From: Psychrobacter urativorans
Lineage (GTDB): Bacteria > Pseudomonadota > Gammaproteobacteria > Pseudomonadales > Moraxellaceae
Assembly (NCBI RefSeq): GCF_904846695.1
Contig: NZ_CAJHBR010000014.1
Span: 22,392 to 86,391 of the forward strand
Length of the DNA: 64,000 bases
Reading direction: 5' to 3'
Shown here: piece by piece, positions 16,626 through 24,865 of the stretch
Numbering within the stretch: position 1 is the stretch's first letter
Layout: each line of letters opens with the position of its first letter
Notes under the pieces: generated by a model
Database searches by the model: none
Told to the model about the DNA's origin: nothing
What the model saw: the letters and a program-made list of their open reading frames with translations, nothing else
Program-made: the position numbers and the translations under genes

Positions 16626-18695
16626 ATGATCGAATTTAAAGACGTTAGTGTTCGCCGTGATGGCCGTGAATTATTTTCAGGTGCCAGTTTTCAGCTGCAC
16701 CCCAATCACAAAATTGGTTTAACCGGCAATAACGGTACTGGCAAATCAACCTTGTTTGCCTTATTACTAACGCAGATGGGCACTGGCGATACAGAAGTGA
16801 CGCTTGATAAGGGTGAAGTTAGTATTCCTGATAGCTGGCATGTGGCACATATGGCGCAGGAAGTAGGCGCTAGTAGCCAAACCGCGATCGATTACGTACT
16901 AGGTGGTGATGAGCAGTGGTATACGCTCAACGAAGCTTTGAGTGACTTGAGTAGTGTTAGTGATGATCAAATTGGGGTGTTGCATCAGCAGTTTGATGAG
17001 ATTGATGGCTATCGCACTCCTACTAAAGCGGCACAAATTATGGCGGGGCTTGGCTTTAATACGGCTCAGCATGATTTGCCAGTAGAAGGCTTCTCTGGGG
17101 GCTGGCGTATGCGCTTAAACCTAGCGAAAACCCTAATGAGTCGTGCTGACTTGATGTTACTCGATGAGCCAACTAACCATTTGGACTTAGATGCGATTTT
17201 ATGGCTTGAGACTTGGATCAATTCGTTTACCGGTTTGGTCATCGTAATCTCACATGATCAGGCATTCTTGGATGCTACAGTTGGTCACATCCTGCATGTA
17301 GAACAACAGCAGATCACTCTGTATACCGGTAACTATCAGCAGTTTATTCGTACTCGTCATGAGCGTATGGCGCAGCAGCAGCAAGCCTTTGAGAAGCAAG
17401 AAGCGACTAAAGCACATTTGGATGACTTTATTCGCCGTTTCCGTGCCAAAGCTAGTAAAGCCAAACAAGCACAGAGCCGTATTAAGCAGCTGGAGCGTAT
17501 GGCTGAGCTATCACCTATGATGGCCGATAACCCATTCTCTTTTCAATTCTACGAGCCTGCTCACATGAGTTCGCCGTTGATTGAATTAAGCAAAGCAGAC
17601 ATTGGCTATAGCACAACGCCACTATTGTATAACGCTAATGTGCAAGTGACTCCTGATACTCGTCTGGGCTTGCTGGGGATGAACGGTGCTGGTAAGTCAA
17701 CATTGATTAAAGCTTTGGTTGGTGAGTTAGGGGTGTTGACAGGGACGTATCAAGTTTCTGATACTCTAAAGCTCGGCTACTTCAATCAGCATCAAATGGA
17801 TGCTCTAGATGCTGAAGCTACGCCTATAGAAATGTTACGCCGTCTGGCTGGCAAGACCTCTGATGCCCAATTGCGCTCATTCTTAGGCAGCTTTGATTTT
17901 CGCGGTGAACGTATTGACACCCCTAGCAAGCTATTCTCAGGAGGTGAACGCGCCCGTCTAACTTTGGCATTGATTGTCTGGCAACGTCCTAACGTCCTAG
18001 TTCTCGATGAGCCAACCAACCATTTAGATTTACAAATGCGTCAGGCACTAACGGTAGCTTTGCAAGGTTTTCAAGGGGCAGTAGTATTAGTCTCGCATGA
18101 TCGTGAGCTAATCGCTAATGTCTGCGATGAGTTATATCTAGTGCATGACGGTCAGATCGATGAATTTGATGGCGATATCAGCGACTACGGCAAGTGGCTG
18201 TCTGAAAAGCGCAAGCAAGAGAACTCTTCAGATAAAGGCGCTAATAAAAAAGGCAAAAACAAAAAAGCTAACAAAAAATTCATCGATAAAGATAGTGTTT
18301 CACGTGAAACAGATAATGAATCGGGCAATGGCAACCCTGATAAATCTAAATCGTCTAAAAAAAAATTCGCGAATTCTAAATTAGCTGAAAATACCGCAGT
18401 TTCGTCGTTGACTAAAGAGGAGCAGCGCAAATTGGCTGCTGATCAGCGCAAACTTACTGCCCCTATTCGTCGTAATATTGAGGATACTGAAAAGTCGCTA
18501 GCTAAGATTGAGCAAAAGCTGGTTAATTTGGAGACGCAACTGGCTAATACTGAGCTGTATGAAGAAGGTCGCAAAGCAGATTTATTAAAATTGCTTGATG
18601 AGCAGACAGCATTGCAACAGCAGCATAGTGATCATGAAGAGAGCTTACTAATGGCGATGACTACTCTTGAAGAAATGGAAGCTGAATTTGAGTAA
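16626..18695 (+). CDS. yheS: ABC-F family ATPase, YheS type
   Basis: This 689-residue soluble ABC-F protein has two ATPase cassettes and no membrane segments; the family acts on ribosomes rather than in transport. Cassette 1 has GNNGTGKST, FSGGWRMRL and LLDEPTNHLDLD. Cassette 2 has GMNGAGKST, FSGGERARL and VLDEPTNHLDLQ. The linker contains FRAKASKAKQAQSRIK, as in E. coli YheS, and a Lys-rich variable region leads to a C-terminal coiled coil (about 590-689). I start at MIEFKDVSVRR, the conserved family start. A perfect parS site lies in the variable region and encodes SVSRET. The exact translational role is unproven. Confidence 0.92.
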   Translation: MIEFKDVSVRRDGRELFSGASFQLHPNHKIGLTGNNGTGKSTLFALLLTQMGTGDTEVTLDKGEVSIPDSWHVAHMAQEVGASSQTAIDYVLGGDEQWYTLNEALSDLSSVSDDQIGVLHQQFDEIDGYRTPTKAAQIMAGLGFNTAQHDLPVEGFSGGWRMRLNLAKTLMSRADLMLLDEPTNHLDLDAILWLETWINSFTGLVIVISHDQAFLDATVGHILHVEQQQITLYTGNYQQFIRTRHERMAQQQQAFEKQEATKAHLDDFIRRFRAKASKAKQAQSRIKQLERMAELSPMMADNPFSFQFYEPAHMSSPLIELSKADIGYSTTPLLYNANVQVTPDTRLGLLGMNGAGKSTLIKALVGELGVLTGTYQVSDTLKLGYFNQHQMDALDAEATPIEMLRRLAGKTSDAQLRSFLGSFDFRGERIDTPSKLFSGGERARLTLALIVWQRPNVLVLDEPTNHLDLQMRQALTVALQGFQGAVVLVSHDRELIANVCDELYLVHDGQIDEFDGDISDYGKWLSEKRKQENSSDKGANKKGKNKKANKKFIDKDSVSRETDNESGNGNPDKSKSSKKKFANSKLAENTAVSSLTKEEQRKLAADQRKLTAPIRRNIEDTEKSLAKIEQKLVNLETQLANTELYEEGRKADLLKLLDEQTALQQQHSDHEESLLMAMTTLEEMEAEFE
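18296..18311. promoter_or_regulatory. parS: parS site, copy 5, inside yheS
   Basis: TGTTTCACGTGAAACA matches the parS consensus at all 16 positions and is a perfect palindrome. It lies in the low-complexity linker of the ABC-F gene, where amino-acid constraint is weak. It is the rightmost copy I found. Confidence 0.9.
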
Positions 18696-18716
18696 GGGTT
18701 TTTTGCTTAATAAATA

Positions 18717-18750
18717 AAAAGGGGGAGAGCGTCAGCTCTCCCCCTTTTCT
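18717..18750. terminator. bidirectional terminator between yheS and the RlpA-like gene
   Basis: AAAGGGGGAGAGC (18718-18730) and GCTCTCCCCCTTT (18735-18747) form a perfect 13-bp stem with loop GTCA. A-rich left and T-rich right flanks serve both converging genes. Confidence 0.93.
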
Positions 18751-18753
18751 ACG

Positions 18754-19116
18754 TTATTGCCTACGGTATTTACCATCACCGTAAGATAGTATCTTCATAC
18801 TAGTCGTACAAAGCTCGCAGTTTATTTTACCAGCAGCCGCTTTAGACAAATCGAGAATTCGTCCCCGAGCATAAGGGCCTCTATCAGTGATTTTTACTAT
18901 CACGCTCTGCTTCGTCTTGTTATTAGTTACTTGTACCTTCGTACCAAACGGCAGCGTTTTGTGCGCAGCCGTTAAAGAGTTCATATTGAAGATACTACCA
19001 CTAGCTGTGCGTTTACCATGGAACTTTTTACCGTAATAACTAGTATTAGCGGCAAAAACAGTAGTCGTTAACAACAGTGATAAAGTAATAACTAGAGACT
19101 TGATTAAATAAGACAT
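18754..19116 (-). CDS. small RlpA-like septal ring / DPBB-domain protein
   Basis: This 120-residue exported protein has a signal peptide (cleavage after VFA-A, about residue 23) and one RlpA-type double-psi beta-barrel. The barrel shows ASYYGKKFHGKRTASG-like, LTAAHKTLPFGTKVQVTN and ITDRGPYARGRILDLS motifs. Family members cleave naked peptidoglycan glycan strands at the septum. It has the catalytic-type aspartate in DRGP but no SPOR domain, so it is a minimal version. A late cysteine pair (NCELC) is unusual. AAGG precedes the ATG. Confidence 0.88.
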   Translation of the reverse strand: MSYLIKSLVITLSLLLTTTVFAANTSYYGKKFHGKRTASGSIFNMNSLTAAHKTLPFGTKVQVTNNKTKQSVIVKITDRGPYARGRILDLSKAAAGKINCELCTTSMKILSYGDGKYRRQ

Positions 19117-19593
19117 TTAATACCTTTTTACAATTAACGAAATAGACAGATGTTCTTGCCTACAATATTCACACTCCCTATGAGCCTGAATAATATAACT
19201 ATTTTACTAGAAAAAGCCTGCTATATCCTTACGAGTTTGTAAAATGCATTTAAAGATAAATATTTTATAAAAATAGTTTTGAGATATAAGGTATTTGCTA
19301 ATATTATTTCTCTATAAATAGAGGATTGGCAATTGAATTAGCTATTTATAGAGAGTTTTTTAGTCATGCTGATTGTAAAATTAGATAGAGTGCCAAATAT
19401 AATTACTATTATTTATATAGCGGCCATACTTAAAATTAATTTTTAGCGTTTAATTTTTATCAACATAAACTAAGGGTGCATTGCGGTATGCTATAGATAT
19501 AAACATAGCCCATGCCAAACATGAGAGTCATCACCCTAAAAACGCTCAACTCAAAACTATCGACATAAGCATAAAAATAAAAGGAAAATCATC
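19117..19593. other. intergenic region upstream of cbpA
   Basis: This 477-bp AT-rich region separates divergent genes and so must hold promoters for both. I find no clear ORF, RNA or operator. Confidence 0.5.
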
Positions 19594-20595
19594 ATGGCAG
19601 AAAAGAATTATTATGAGATCTTAGGGGTCAAAAAAGATGCTACAGATGCTGATATTAAGAAAAGATATCGCAAGCTAGTGCGTGAGTACCACCCTGATGT
19701 CAGCAAAGATCCAGATGCTGATAGTAAGATTGCGGTTATTAATAACGCTTATGAAACCATCCGAGATAAAGATAAGCGGGCTGAATATGACGCCATGCTA
19801 AATAATCCATTTGCAGGCCAAGGCGGTGGATTCGGTGGTCAGTCAGGTGCTGGACAACCGGGCGGTTTCCGTTGGGACGATATGAAAGGTCAGTTCGGTG
19901 AAGGGCAAGCTTTTGGCGAAGGCAGCTTTCGCTTTGATGATATCTTTTCAGCGTTTGGTCATGGTGCGCGTGGTCAAACAGGGGGGCAGCAGCGCGGCGG
20001 CTTTGATCAGTTCGGTGCGGGCTTTGGTAGCCAAGATAGCAAAGGCCAAGACCAACATGCGGAGATCAATGTTGACTTGGCTTCAGTTTATAATGGTGAC
20101 GACTATAGTATTAAACTAAATGTGCCAGTACGCCAACCTGATGGCAGCGTAAATTACGATAACAAAACCCTAAAGATTAAAATACCTAAAGGCATTACTG
20201 ATGGTAAGCAAATCCGTTTAGGCGGGCAAGGGGCCGCAGGTAGTGGAAAAGGCAAAAACGGTGATTTATTCTTAAAGGTAAAAATCACTCATGCGGATAA
20301 TATTCGCTTAGAAGGCGCTAATGTCTATCAAACGGTCAATATTACTCCGTGGGAAGCTGCGCTTGGTGAAAAGATAAACCTCACTACTCCGAGCGGAACT
20401 CTAGGTGTCACTATCCCTAGCAACAGCAAGTCAGGTAGCAATCTGCGCCTAAAAGGCAAAGGTATTCCTGCTAAACAAGCTGGTGATCTATTTTTAACCT
20501 TGAATATTGTTAATCCAGAAGTCAGTAGCGATGCTGATAAACAGGCTTATGAGCAGTTAAAACAAGCCTTTTCTGAGACTAGCATCAGCCGTTAG
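19594..20595 (+). CDS. cbpA: CbpA-type DnaJ-like co-chaperone
   Basis: This 333-residue class B J-domain protein has a J domain (1-70, H33-P34-D35), a long Gly/Phe/Gln-rich linker (about 71-150) and a two-barrel C-terminal substrate domain. It lacks the zinc-finger region of true DnaJ. E. coli CbpA also binds curved DNA in stationary phase. The gene for its modulator CbpM follows 80 bp downstream, which settles the assignment. AAGGAAA precedes the ATG. The linker is longer than in E. coli. Confidence 0.92.
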   Translation: MAEKNYYEILGVKKDATDADIKKRYRKLVREYHPDVSKDPDADSKIAVINNAYETIRDKDKRAEYDAMLNNPFAGQGGGFGGQSGAGQPGGFRWDDMKGQFGEGQAFGEGSFRFDDIFSAFGHGARGQTGGQQRGGFDQFGAGFGSQDSKGQDQHAEINVDLASVYNGDDYSIKLNVPVRQPDGSVNYDNKTLKIKIPKGITDGKQIRLGGQGAAGSGKGKNGDLFLKVKITHADNIRLEGANVYQTVNITPWEAALGEKINLTTPSGTLGVTIPSNSKSGSNLRLKGKGIPAKQAGDLFLTLNIVNPEVSSDADKQAYEQLKQAFSETSISR

Positions 20596-20675
20596 AAGTC
20601 GCTGGCAGTGACTATAACGAGCATACAATAAAATTAGTGCAAAACGTTAATATCAAAAGCAACGAGGATAATAAT

Positions 20676-20999
20676 ATGAAACACTCGCCTGAATTAACCG
20701 ACATTATTATGAGCTTTGATGAGCTAGTATCTGCTTGTGGTCAAGAGCCACAGTGGGTAGTCGCTCTAATCGAAGAAAGCATCATTGAATATGACATTCC
20801 TGAAAGTCAGCAGTTTAGCGGTTATCAGCTCAGTACTGTGCGCCGTGCTTCACGACTTAGTCGCGACTTTGAAGCTAGCGTACCAGCGATTGGTTTGATA
20901 CTAGAGCTGTTAGAGGAAGTCGAGCAGCTGCGTCAGTATAAGCGCCAATGGAATAACGATACGACGATGATTGAAATAGAAGTGACTAGTTTAAAGTAA
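20676..20999 (+). CDS. cbpM: chaperone modulator CbpM
   Basis: This 107-residue MerR-like protein inhibits CbpA by binding its J domain. The DELVSACGQEPQWVVALIEESI stretch and the following helix with LSTVRRASRLSRDFEAS match the CbpM fold; the C terminus is a helix (LLEEVEQLRQYKR). The ATG at 20676 has GAGG eight bases upstream; an in-frame GTG at 20637 lacks a site. It is co-transcribed with cbpA and followed by a terminator. Confidence 0.88.
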   Translation: MKHSPELTDIIMSFDELVSACGQEPQWVVALIEESIIEYDIPESQQFSGYQLSTVRRASRLSRDFEASVPAIGLILELLEEVEQLRQYKRQWNNDTTMIEIEVTSLK

Positions 21000-21045
21000 G
21001 CCAGCGGCTAAGCTTGCCCTAGGTTTATTATTTTTACCCAAAGCA

Positions 21046-21070
21046 AAAGGGCCTTATTGGCCCTTTCTTA
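21046..21070. terminator. terminator between cbpM and the MFS gene
   Basis: AAAGGGCC (21046-21053) and GGCCCTTT (21059-21066) form an eight-bp stem with loop TTATT. The right flank is TCTTATTTT, giving good plus-strand termination. Confidence 0.8.
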
Positions 21071-21149
21071 TTTTATAAATAACGGCTTTGAATAGCTATG
21101 AAACTCAAGCTAGCTATGCAATTACAGCAAAACTACCCTGCCTGTATGA

Positions 21150-22337
21150 CTACTTAGCTCGAAAGCCATTCACTCTAGCGCTCCATACTATGCACAAGCC
21201 TATCAAGGCGAGAGCAAGCACTGCCCAAGGGAAGGATACGGCGCCAATATGTTGCAATAGTAAGGCCCCAGCGATACCACCACCAGCAACTGCTAAATTA
21301 AATATAGTCACAAACATAGACTGTGCCACATCTGCATTCTTACCCGCTGCGCCTGCTAGTGCGGTTTGTAGCATTATCGGTGCGCCGCCAAAAGTAATGC
21401 CCCATAGCGCTATACCTATTAGTACGATTGCCGCCGAGCCGCCAGAGAAGCCTAATATTAGTGCAGCTACTGCAAACCCGCTCAGACCTATCAATGCCAT
21501 AGCACGTAGCCAGTGATCGACCAGCAATCCAGTGAGCCAAATACCCAGCATGGCAGTGATGCCAAATAGCAATAGAACAGCGTCAACTCTCTGTTCTAGC
21601 CCGACTGAAGCCAAGAAAGGCTCGATGTAAGTGTAGAGTAGATTATGGGCCGATATCCATACAAACACCGTAACTAATACAGGACGGATACCTGGCATCA
21701 AAAAAATCTGCTTAATAGGCAAGCGCTGTTTAACCGATTGACCAGCAAAGTCTGGTATCGCTAAGCGTATCCACAATAATAATAACAAGGTGAGCGCTGA
21801 CATGATCCAGAACACACCACGCCAGTCAAATAACATACCCAACCAAGTGCCTAATGGAATGCCGAGGGCTAGTGCAATAGGTTGACCTACACCAGTAATG
21901 GCTAAGGCACGGCCACGCATATCACTTGCCACCATACGTAATACGTAACCGGGTAATAGACCCCATATCACCCCAGCTGCCATACCTGCAGCGAAGCGGG
22001 CCACTATGATAATGATATAGTTGCTAGATAACGTAGTGACAATATTAAATATTAATAAAGCACCAACAGCCAACATAAACAGCCGTCTGCGGTTCCAGCT
22101 GCGAGTAGCAGCGATAACCGGAATAGCCGCTAGCACTGAGCCCAAGGCATAGAAAGTTATCAGCTGACCCGCTAGCGCTTTAGACACGCCTAACGACTCA
22201 CTTATTTGTGGTAGTAGGCCTGCTGGCATAGTTTCGGTCATGATAGCGAGGAAGCCTGCCAAAGTGAAAGCCAGTAGCTTCCATATAGGTAAGCCTGAGA
22301 CTACAGGGTCGGGTAGAGTATGATCGTTGATACTCAT
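21150..22337 (-). CDS. MFS transporter, DHA1 family (probable drug or sugar efflux)
   Basis: This 395-residue inner-membrane protein has 12 predicted segments. The family motifs are GSVLAAIPVIAATRSWNRRRL between segments 2 and 3, the GRALAITGVGQPIALALGIPLGTWLG stretch of antiporter-type members (motif C), and DWRGVFWI. It resembles the AraJ/YdhP/PbuE branch of DHA1 exporters. The substrate cannot be told from sequence and no regulator is adjacent. GGAGGG upstream of the ATG is a strong ribosome site. Confidence 0.85.
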   Translation of the reverse strand: MSINDHTLPDPVVSGLPIWKLLAFTLAGFLAIMTETMPAGLLPQISESLGVSKALAGQLITFYALGSVLAAIPVIAATRSWNRRRLFMLAVGALLIFNIVTTLSSNYIIIIVARFAAGMAAGVIWGLLPGYVLRMVASDMRGRALAITGVGQPIALALGIPLGTWLGMLFDWRGVFWIMSALTLLLLLWIRLAIPDFAGQSVKQRLPIKQIFLMPGIRPVLVTVFVWISAHNLLYTYIEPFLASVGLEQRVDAVLLLFGITAMLGIWLTGLLVDHWLRAMALIGLSGFAVAALILGFSGGSAAIVLIGIALWGITFGGAPIMLQTALAGAAGKNADVAQSMFVTIFNLAVAGGGIAGALLLQHIGAVSFPWAVLALALIGLCIVWSARVNGFRAK

Positions 22338-22806
22338 ATAATCAGCCCTCCTATCGCTACGGCAGTTATATGAGTAATTGGAGTAGTACGAGTAATATAA
22401 GATATAGCTAAGGTGAAGCTGGCAATGTTCATTTTTCTAGTAATGCTCATGTTAACTTCTTTTAATAATAGGTAAAACCCCTTTCCACAACTGGTTAGGG
22501 TAGCAAGACATTATGGTCTCTTATAAATAAGCGCTATAAGTAAGTGCTATTAACAGGCTTAGAAAATCTAAGATGTAGAGCTAAGCAGCTGCAGTATAAC
22601 TGCGTTTTTACCACTCACCCATTCTGCCATGTACCGTTTTGTTAAGTGTAAAACCCTTACTGCATATGATGTTTTTTATTTATAACAACAGTATTAAGCT
22701 GGACGATAGAAAGCGTTGTACAAAATTTAGATAAAAAAAAGAGCATCAAATGCTCTTTTATTATTACCATAACTTTCGCAATCTAGTTACTATCTTTTAA
22801 CAGGGA
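22338..22806. other. intergenic region
   Basis: It carries the promoter side of the MFS gene and the sstT terminator at 22732-22760. Nothing else is supported. Confidence 0.5.
22732..22760 (-). terminator. sstT terminator
   Basis: AAAGAGCA and TGCTCTTT pair around TCAAA. A run of eight A on the left gives a strong minus-strand U-tract. Confidence 0.85.
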
Positions 22807-24012
22807 TCAGCGCGCATATTTTGGATCAGCAGCAGCAGTAAATAACACGTCTGTTGATGAGTTCAATGCGGTCTCAGCTGAGTCTTGTACTACGCCGATG
22901 ATAAAGCCTATAGCAACCACTTGGATGGCAATATCATTTGGGATACTAAATAAGCTAGCAGCAAGCGGAATTAGAAGTAGCGAACCACCGGGCACACCAG
23001 AGGCACCACAAGCACTAATCGTTGCCACTAAGCTTAATAATAAAGCGGAGGCAAAGCTAACTTCAATACCTAAAGTATGAGCCGCTGCTAGGGTGAGCAC
23101 ATTAATAGTAATCGCTGCACCGGCCATATTAATAGTGGCACCAAGTGGAATCGTCACCGAATAAGTTTCTTCGTGCAGGCCTAGCTTATGAGCAAGGTTC
23201 ATGTTTACAGGGATATTAGCCGCAGAGCTGCGAGTAAAGAAGGCCGTAATTCCAGACTCACTTAAGCAAGTAAACACCAAGGGGTAAGGGTTTTTGCCCG
23301 TTTTTACGAATACGATAATGGGGTTGACCACTAAAGCTATAAATAGCATACAACCAATCATTACTAGTAAAATTCGCCCATAACCAGCTAATGCAGCAAA
23401 GCCAGTTTCTGCTACAGTATTAGCGACTAAGCCTAAGATACCGAAAGGTGCTAGAGCAATGACCCATTTTACAACTTGTGAAATAGCTTCAGAGAAATCA
23501 ACCACTGCCGTACGGGTGGTTTCGCTGGCCTGACGTAAGGCAAAGCCTATAATGATTGCCCAAGCTAAGATGCCGATGTAGTTGGCATTGGCGATGGCAT
23601 TAACAGGATTGGCTACGAGGCTAAGTAATAAGTTGCCTAACACTTCCTTTAGGTTGGCTGGTGGAATTTGCTCAACAGCATCCCCACTGATAAACACCAA
23701 TTCTGTGGGGAATAAGAAGCTTGCACCTACAGCGATTAGAGCTGCCAAAAAAGTGCCGAAAAGATACATCACTAGCACTGGTTTGACGTAGACTTCGCTC
23801 TCACTGCGATGCTGACAGATAGCTGCCATCACTAAGATAAATACCAATATCGGTGCAACTGCTTTTAGCGCACCCACGAACAGTGTACCTAATATTCCTA
23901 AGGCAATACCAGCACTAGGTGCCAACCAACCAATTAAAACACCTAATATTAAGCCAATAACAATTAGTGGTACTAGCCCTATTCGCTGGTACATCGCAAT
24001 CAATGAACGCAT
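22807..24012 (-). CDS. sstT: serine/threonine:sodium symporter SstT
   Basis: This 401-residue DAACS-family inner-membrane transporter imports serine and threonine with sodium. Family signatures are the two re-entrant loops, the serine-rich [14 protein letters not shown] region and [19 protein letters not shown], and [17 protein letters not shown] in transmembrane segment 7. Length and start ([25 protein letters not shown]) match SstT closely. The gene is monocistronic with a terminator. An AGGGG ribosome site lies just upstream. Confidence 0.93.
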   Translation of the reverse strand: MRSLIAMYQRIGLVPLIVIGLILGVLIGWLAPSAGIALGILGTLFVGALKAVAPILVFILVMAAICQHRSESEVYVKPVLVMYLFGTFLAALIAVGASFLFPTELVFISGDAVEQIPPANLKEVLGNLLLSLVANPVNAIANANYIGILAWAIIIGFALRQASETTRTAVVDFSEAISQVVKWVIALAPFGILGLVANTVAETGFAALAGYGRILLVMIGCMLFIALVVNPIIVFVKTGKNPYPLVFTCLSESGITAFFTRSSAANIPVNMNLAHKLGLHEETYSVTIPLGATINMAGAAITINVLTLAAAHTLGIEVSFASALLLSLVATISACGASGVPGGSLLLIPLAASLFSIPNDIAIQVVAIGFIIGVVQDSAETALNSSTDVLFTAAADPKYAR

Positions 24013-24352
24013 TTTTACCCCTATAACTCAGTTAATAACAGACATTAGTAATAAGCGGAAGATATTAGCATTTTTTATGATATTAGCCTAACGTTAGACT
24101 CCATGACTATAACAATAGGAAAGTAGAAAAATAAAGAAATCAATTCTGTGACTGATAAAGGCTGATCGACTGCATTGCGTAAGTTAGGTTTAAGCGATAA
24201 AAATTTCTAATCACTATCGCCGCTTTAACTAAAAACAATTATTTGATCGTTTAATATTTGGGTAAATAAAAGCGCTAGCGAGGTTTTATTCAGCCATAAA
24301 AAAACGCCATGACTGGCGTTTTATAATTAACATTAAAAATAAAAGCTAAAAA
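24013..24352. other. intergenic region
   Basis: It holds the holC-side terminator at 24298-24322 and the sstT promoter region. Nothing else is seen. Confidence 0.5.
24298..24322 (-). terminator. pepA-holC terminator
   Basis: AAAACGCCA (24301-24309) pairs with TGGCGTTTT (24314-24322) around TGAC. The A-rich left flank gives a U-tract on the minus strand. Confidence 0.88.
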
Positions 24353-24859
24353 TCAAACTTTAAAGTGAGTAAGCTCATAGCCCAACTGTTGATAGCGCTT
24401 ATACTTTTCTCGACCTTGTTGCATGCTGGTAGTATCAGGTTTGATAATCTCCAAAATACGAGTCGGTAAAGTGTTGCTAGTAGTGCTCATAAAGTCGTTC
24501 ACCGCACGAGTAGTCGTATTAAGGACAATGCCCTTAAACTGACTCGGCAAGTAATCGCCTAAGAGCACTGGCGCCAGCAAATCATCAGTAGCAGGTGCAG
24601 TAGCGCTAGCTACTAATAACTGATGCGGAATAAAGCTAACGGCTTGTTGCGACCATAACGCCTCATCAAGCTCATTAAGCAAAGAATCGTTATCGATTAG
24701 TAACAATAAGGACTGATTGCTTTTATTCAGCGCTGTTTGGACCAGCTGACTGATAAAGCCTAAAAAATCTTCTGCCTTATGGTCGCTCAGGACATAAAAG
24801 CTAACCGGTAGCTTATTGCCATTAGTCGCATTATTTACAGTAGTTTGATGGGTCGACAT
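24353..24859 (-). CDS. holC: DNA polymerase III chi subunit
   Basis: This 168-residue protein fits the HolC family: YVLSDHKAEDFLGFISQLVQTAL at the front, the LDEALWSQQAVSFIPHQL stretch with its conserved Trp and Phe, and a C-terminal REKYKRYQQLGYELTHFK helix. Chi links the clamp loader to single-strand binding protein. It begins six bases after pepA, the standard gene order in gammaproteobacteria, which supports the assignment of a rapidly diverging family. It is slightly longer than the 147-residue E. coli protein at its N terminus. Confidence 0.9.
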   Translation of the reverse strand: MSTHQTTVNNATNGNKLPVSFYVLSDHKAEDFLGFISQLVQTALNKSNQSLLLLIDNDSLLNELDEALWSQQAVSFIPHQLLVASATAPATDDLLAPVLLGDYLPSQFKGIVLNTTTRAVNDFMSTTSNTLPTRILEIIKPDTTSMQQGREKYKRYQQLGYELTHFKV

Positions 24860-24865
24860 AAACCG

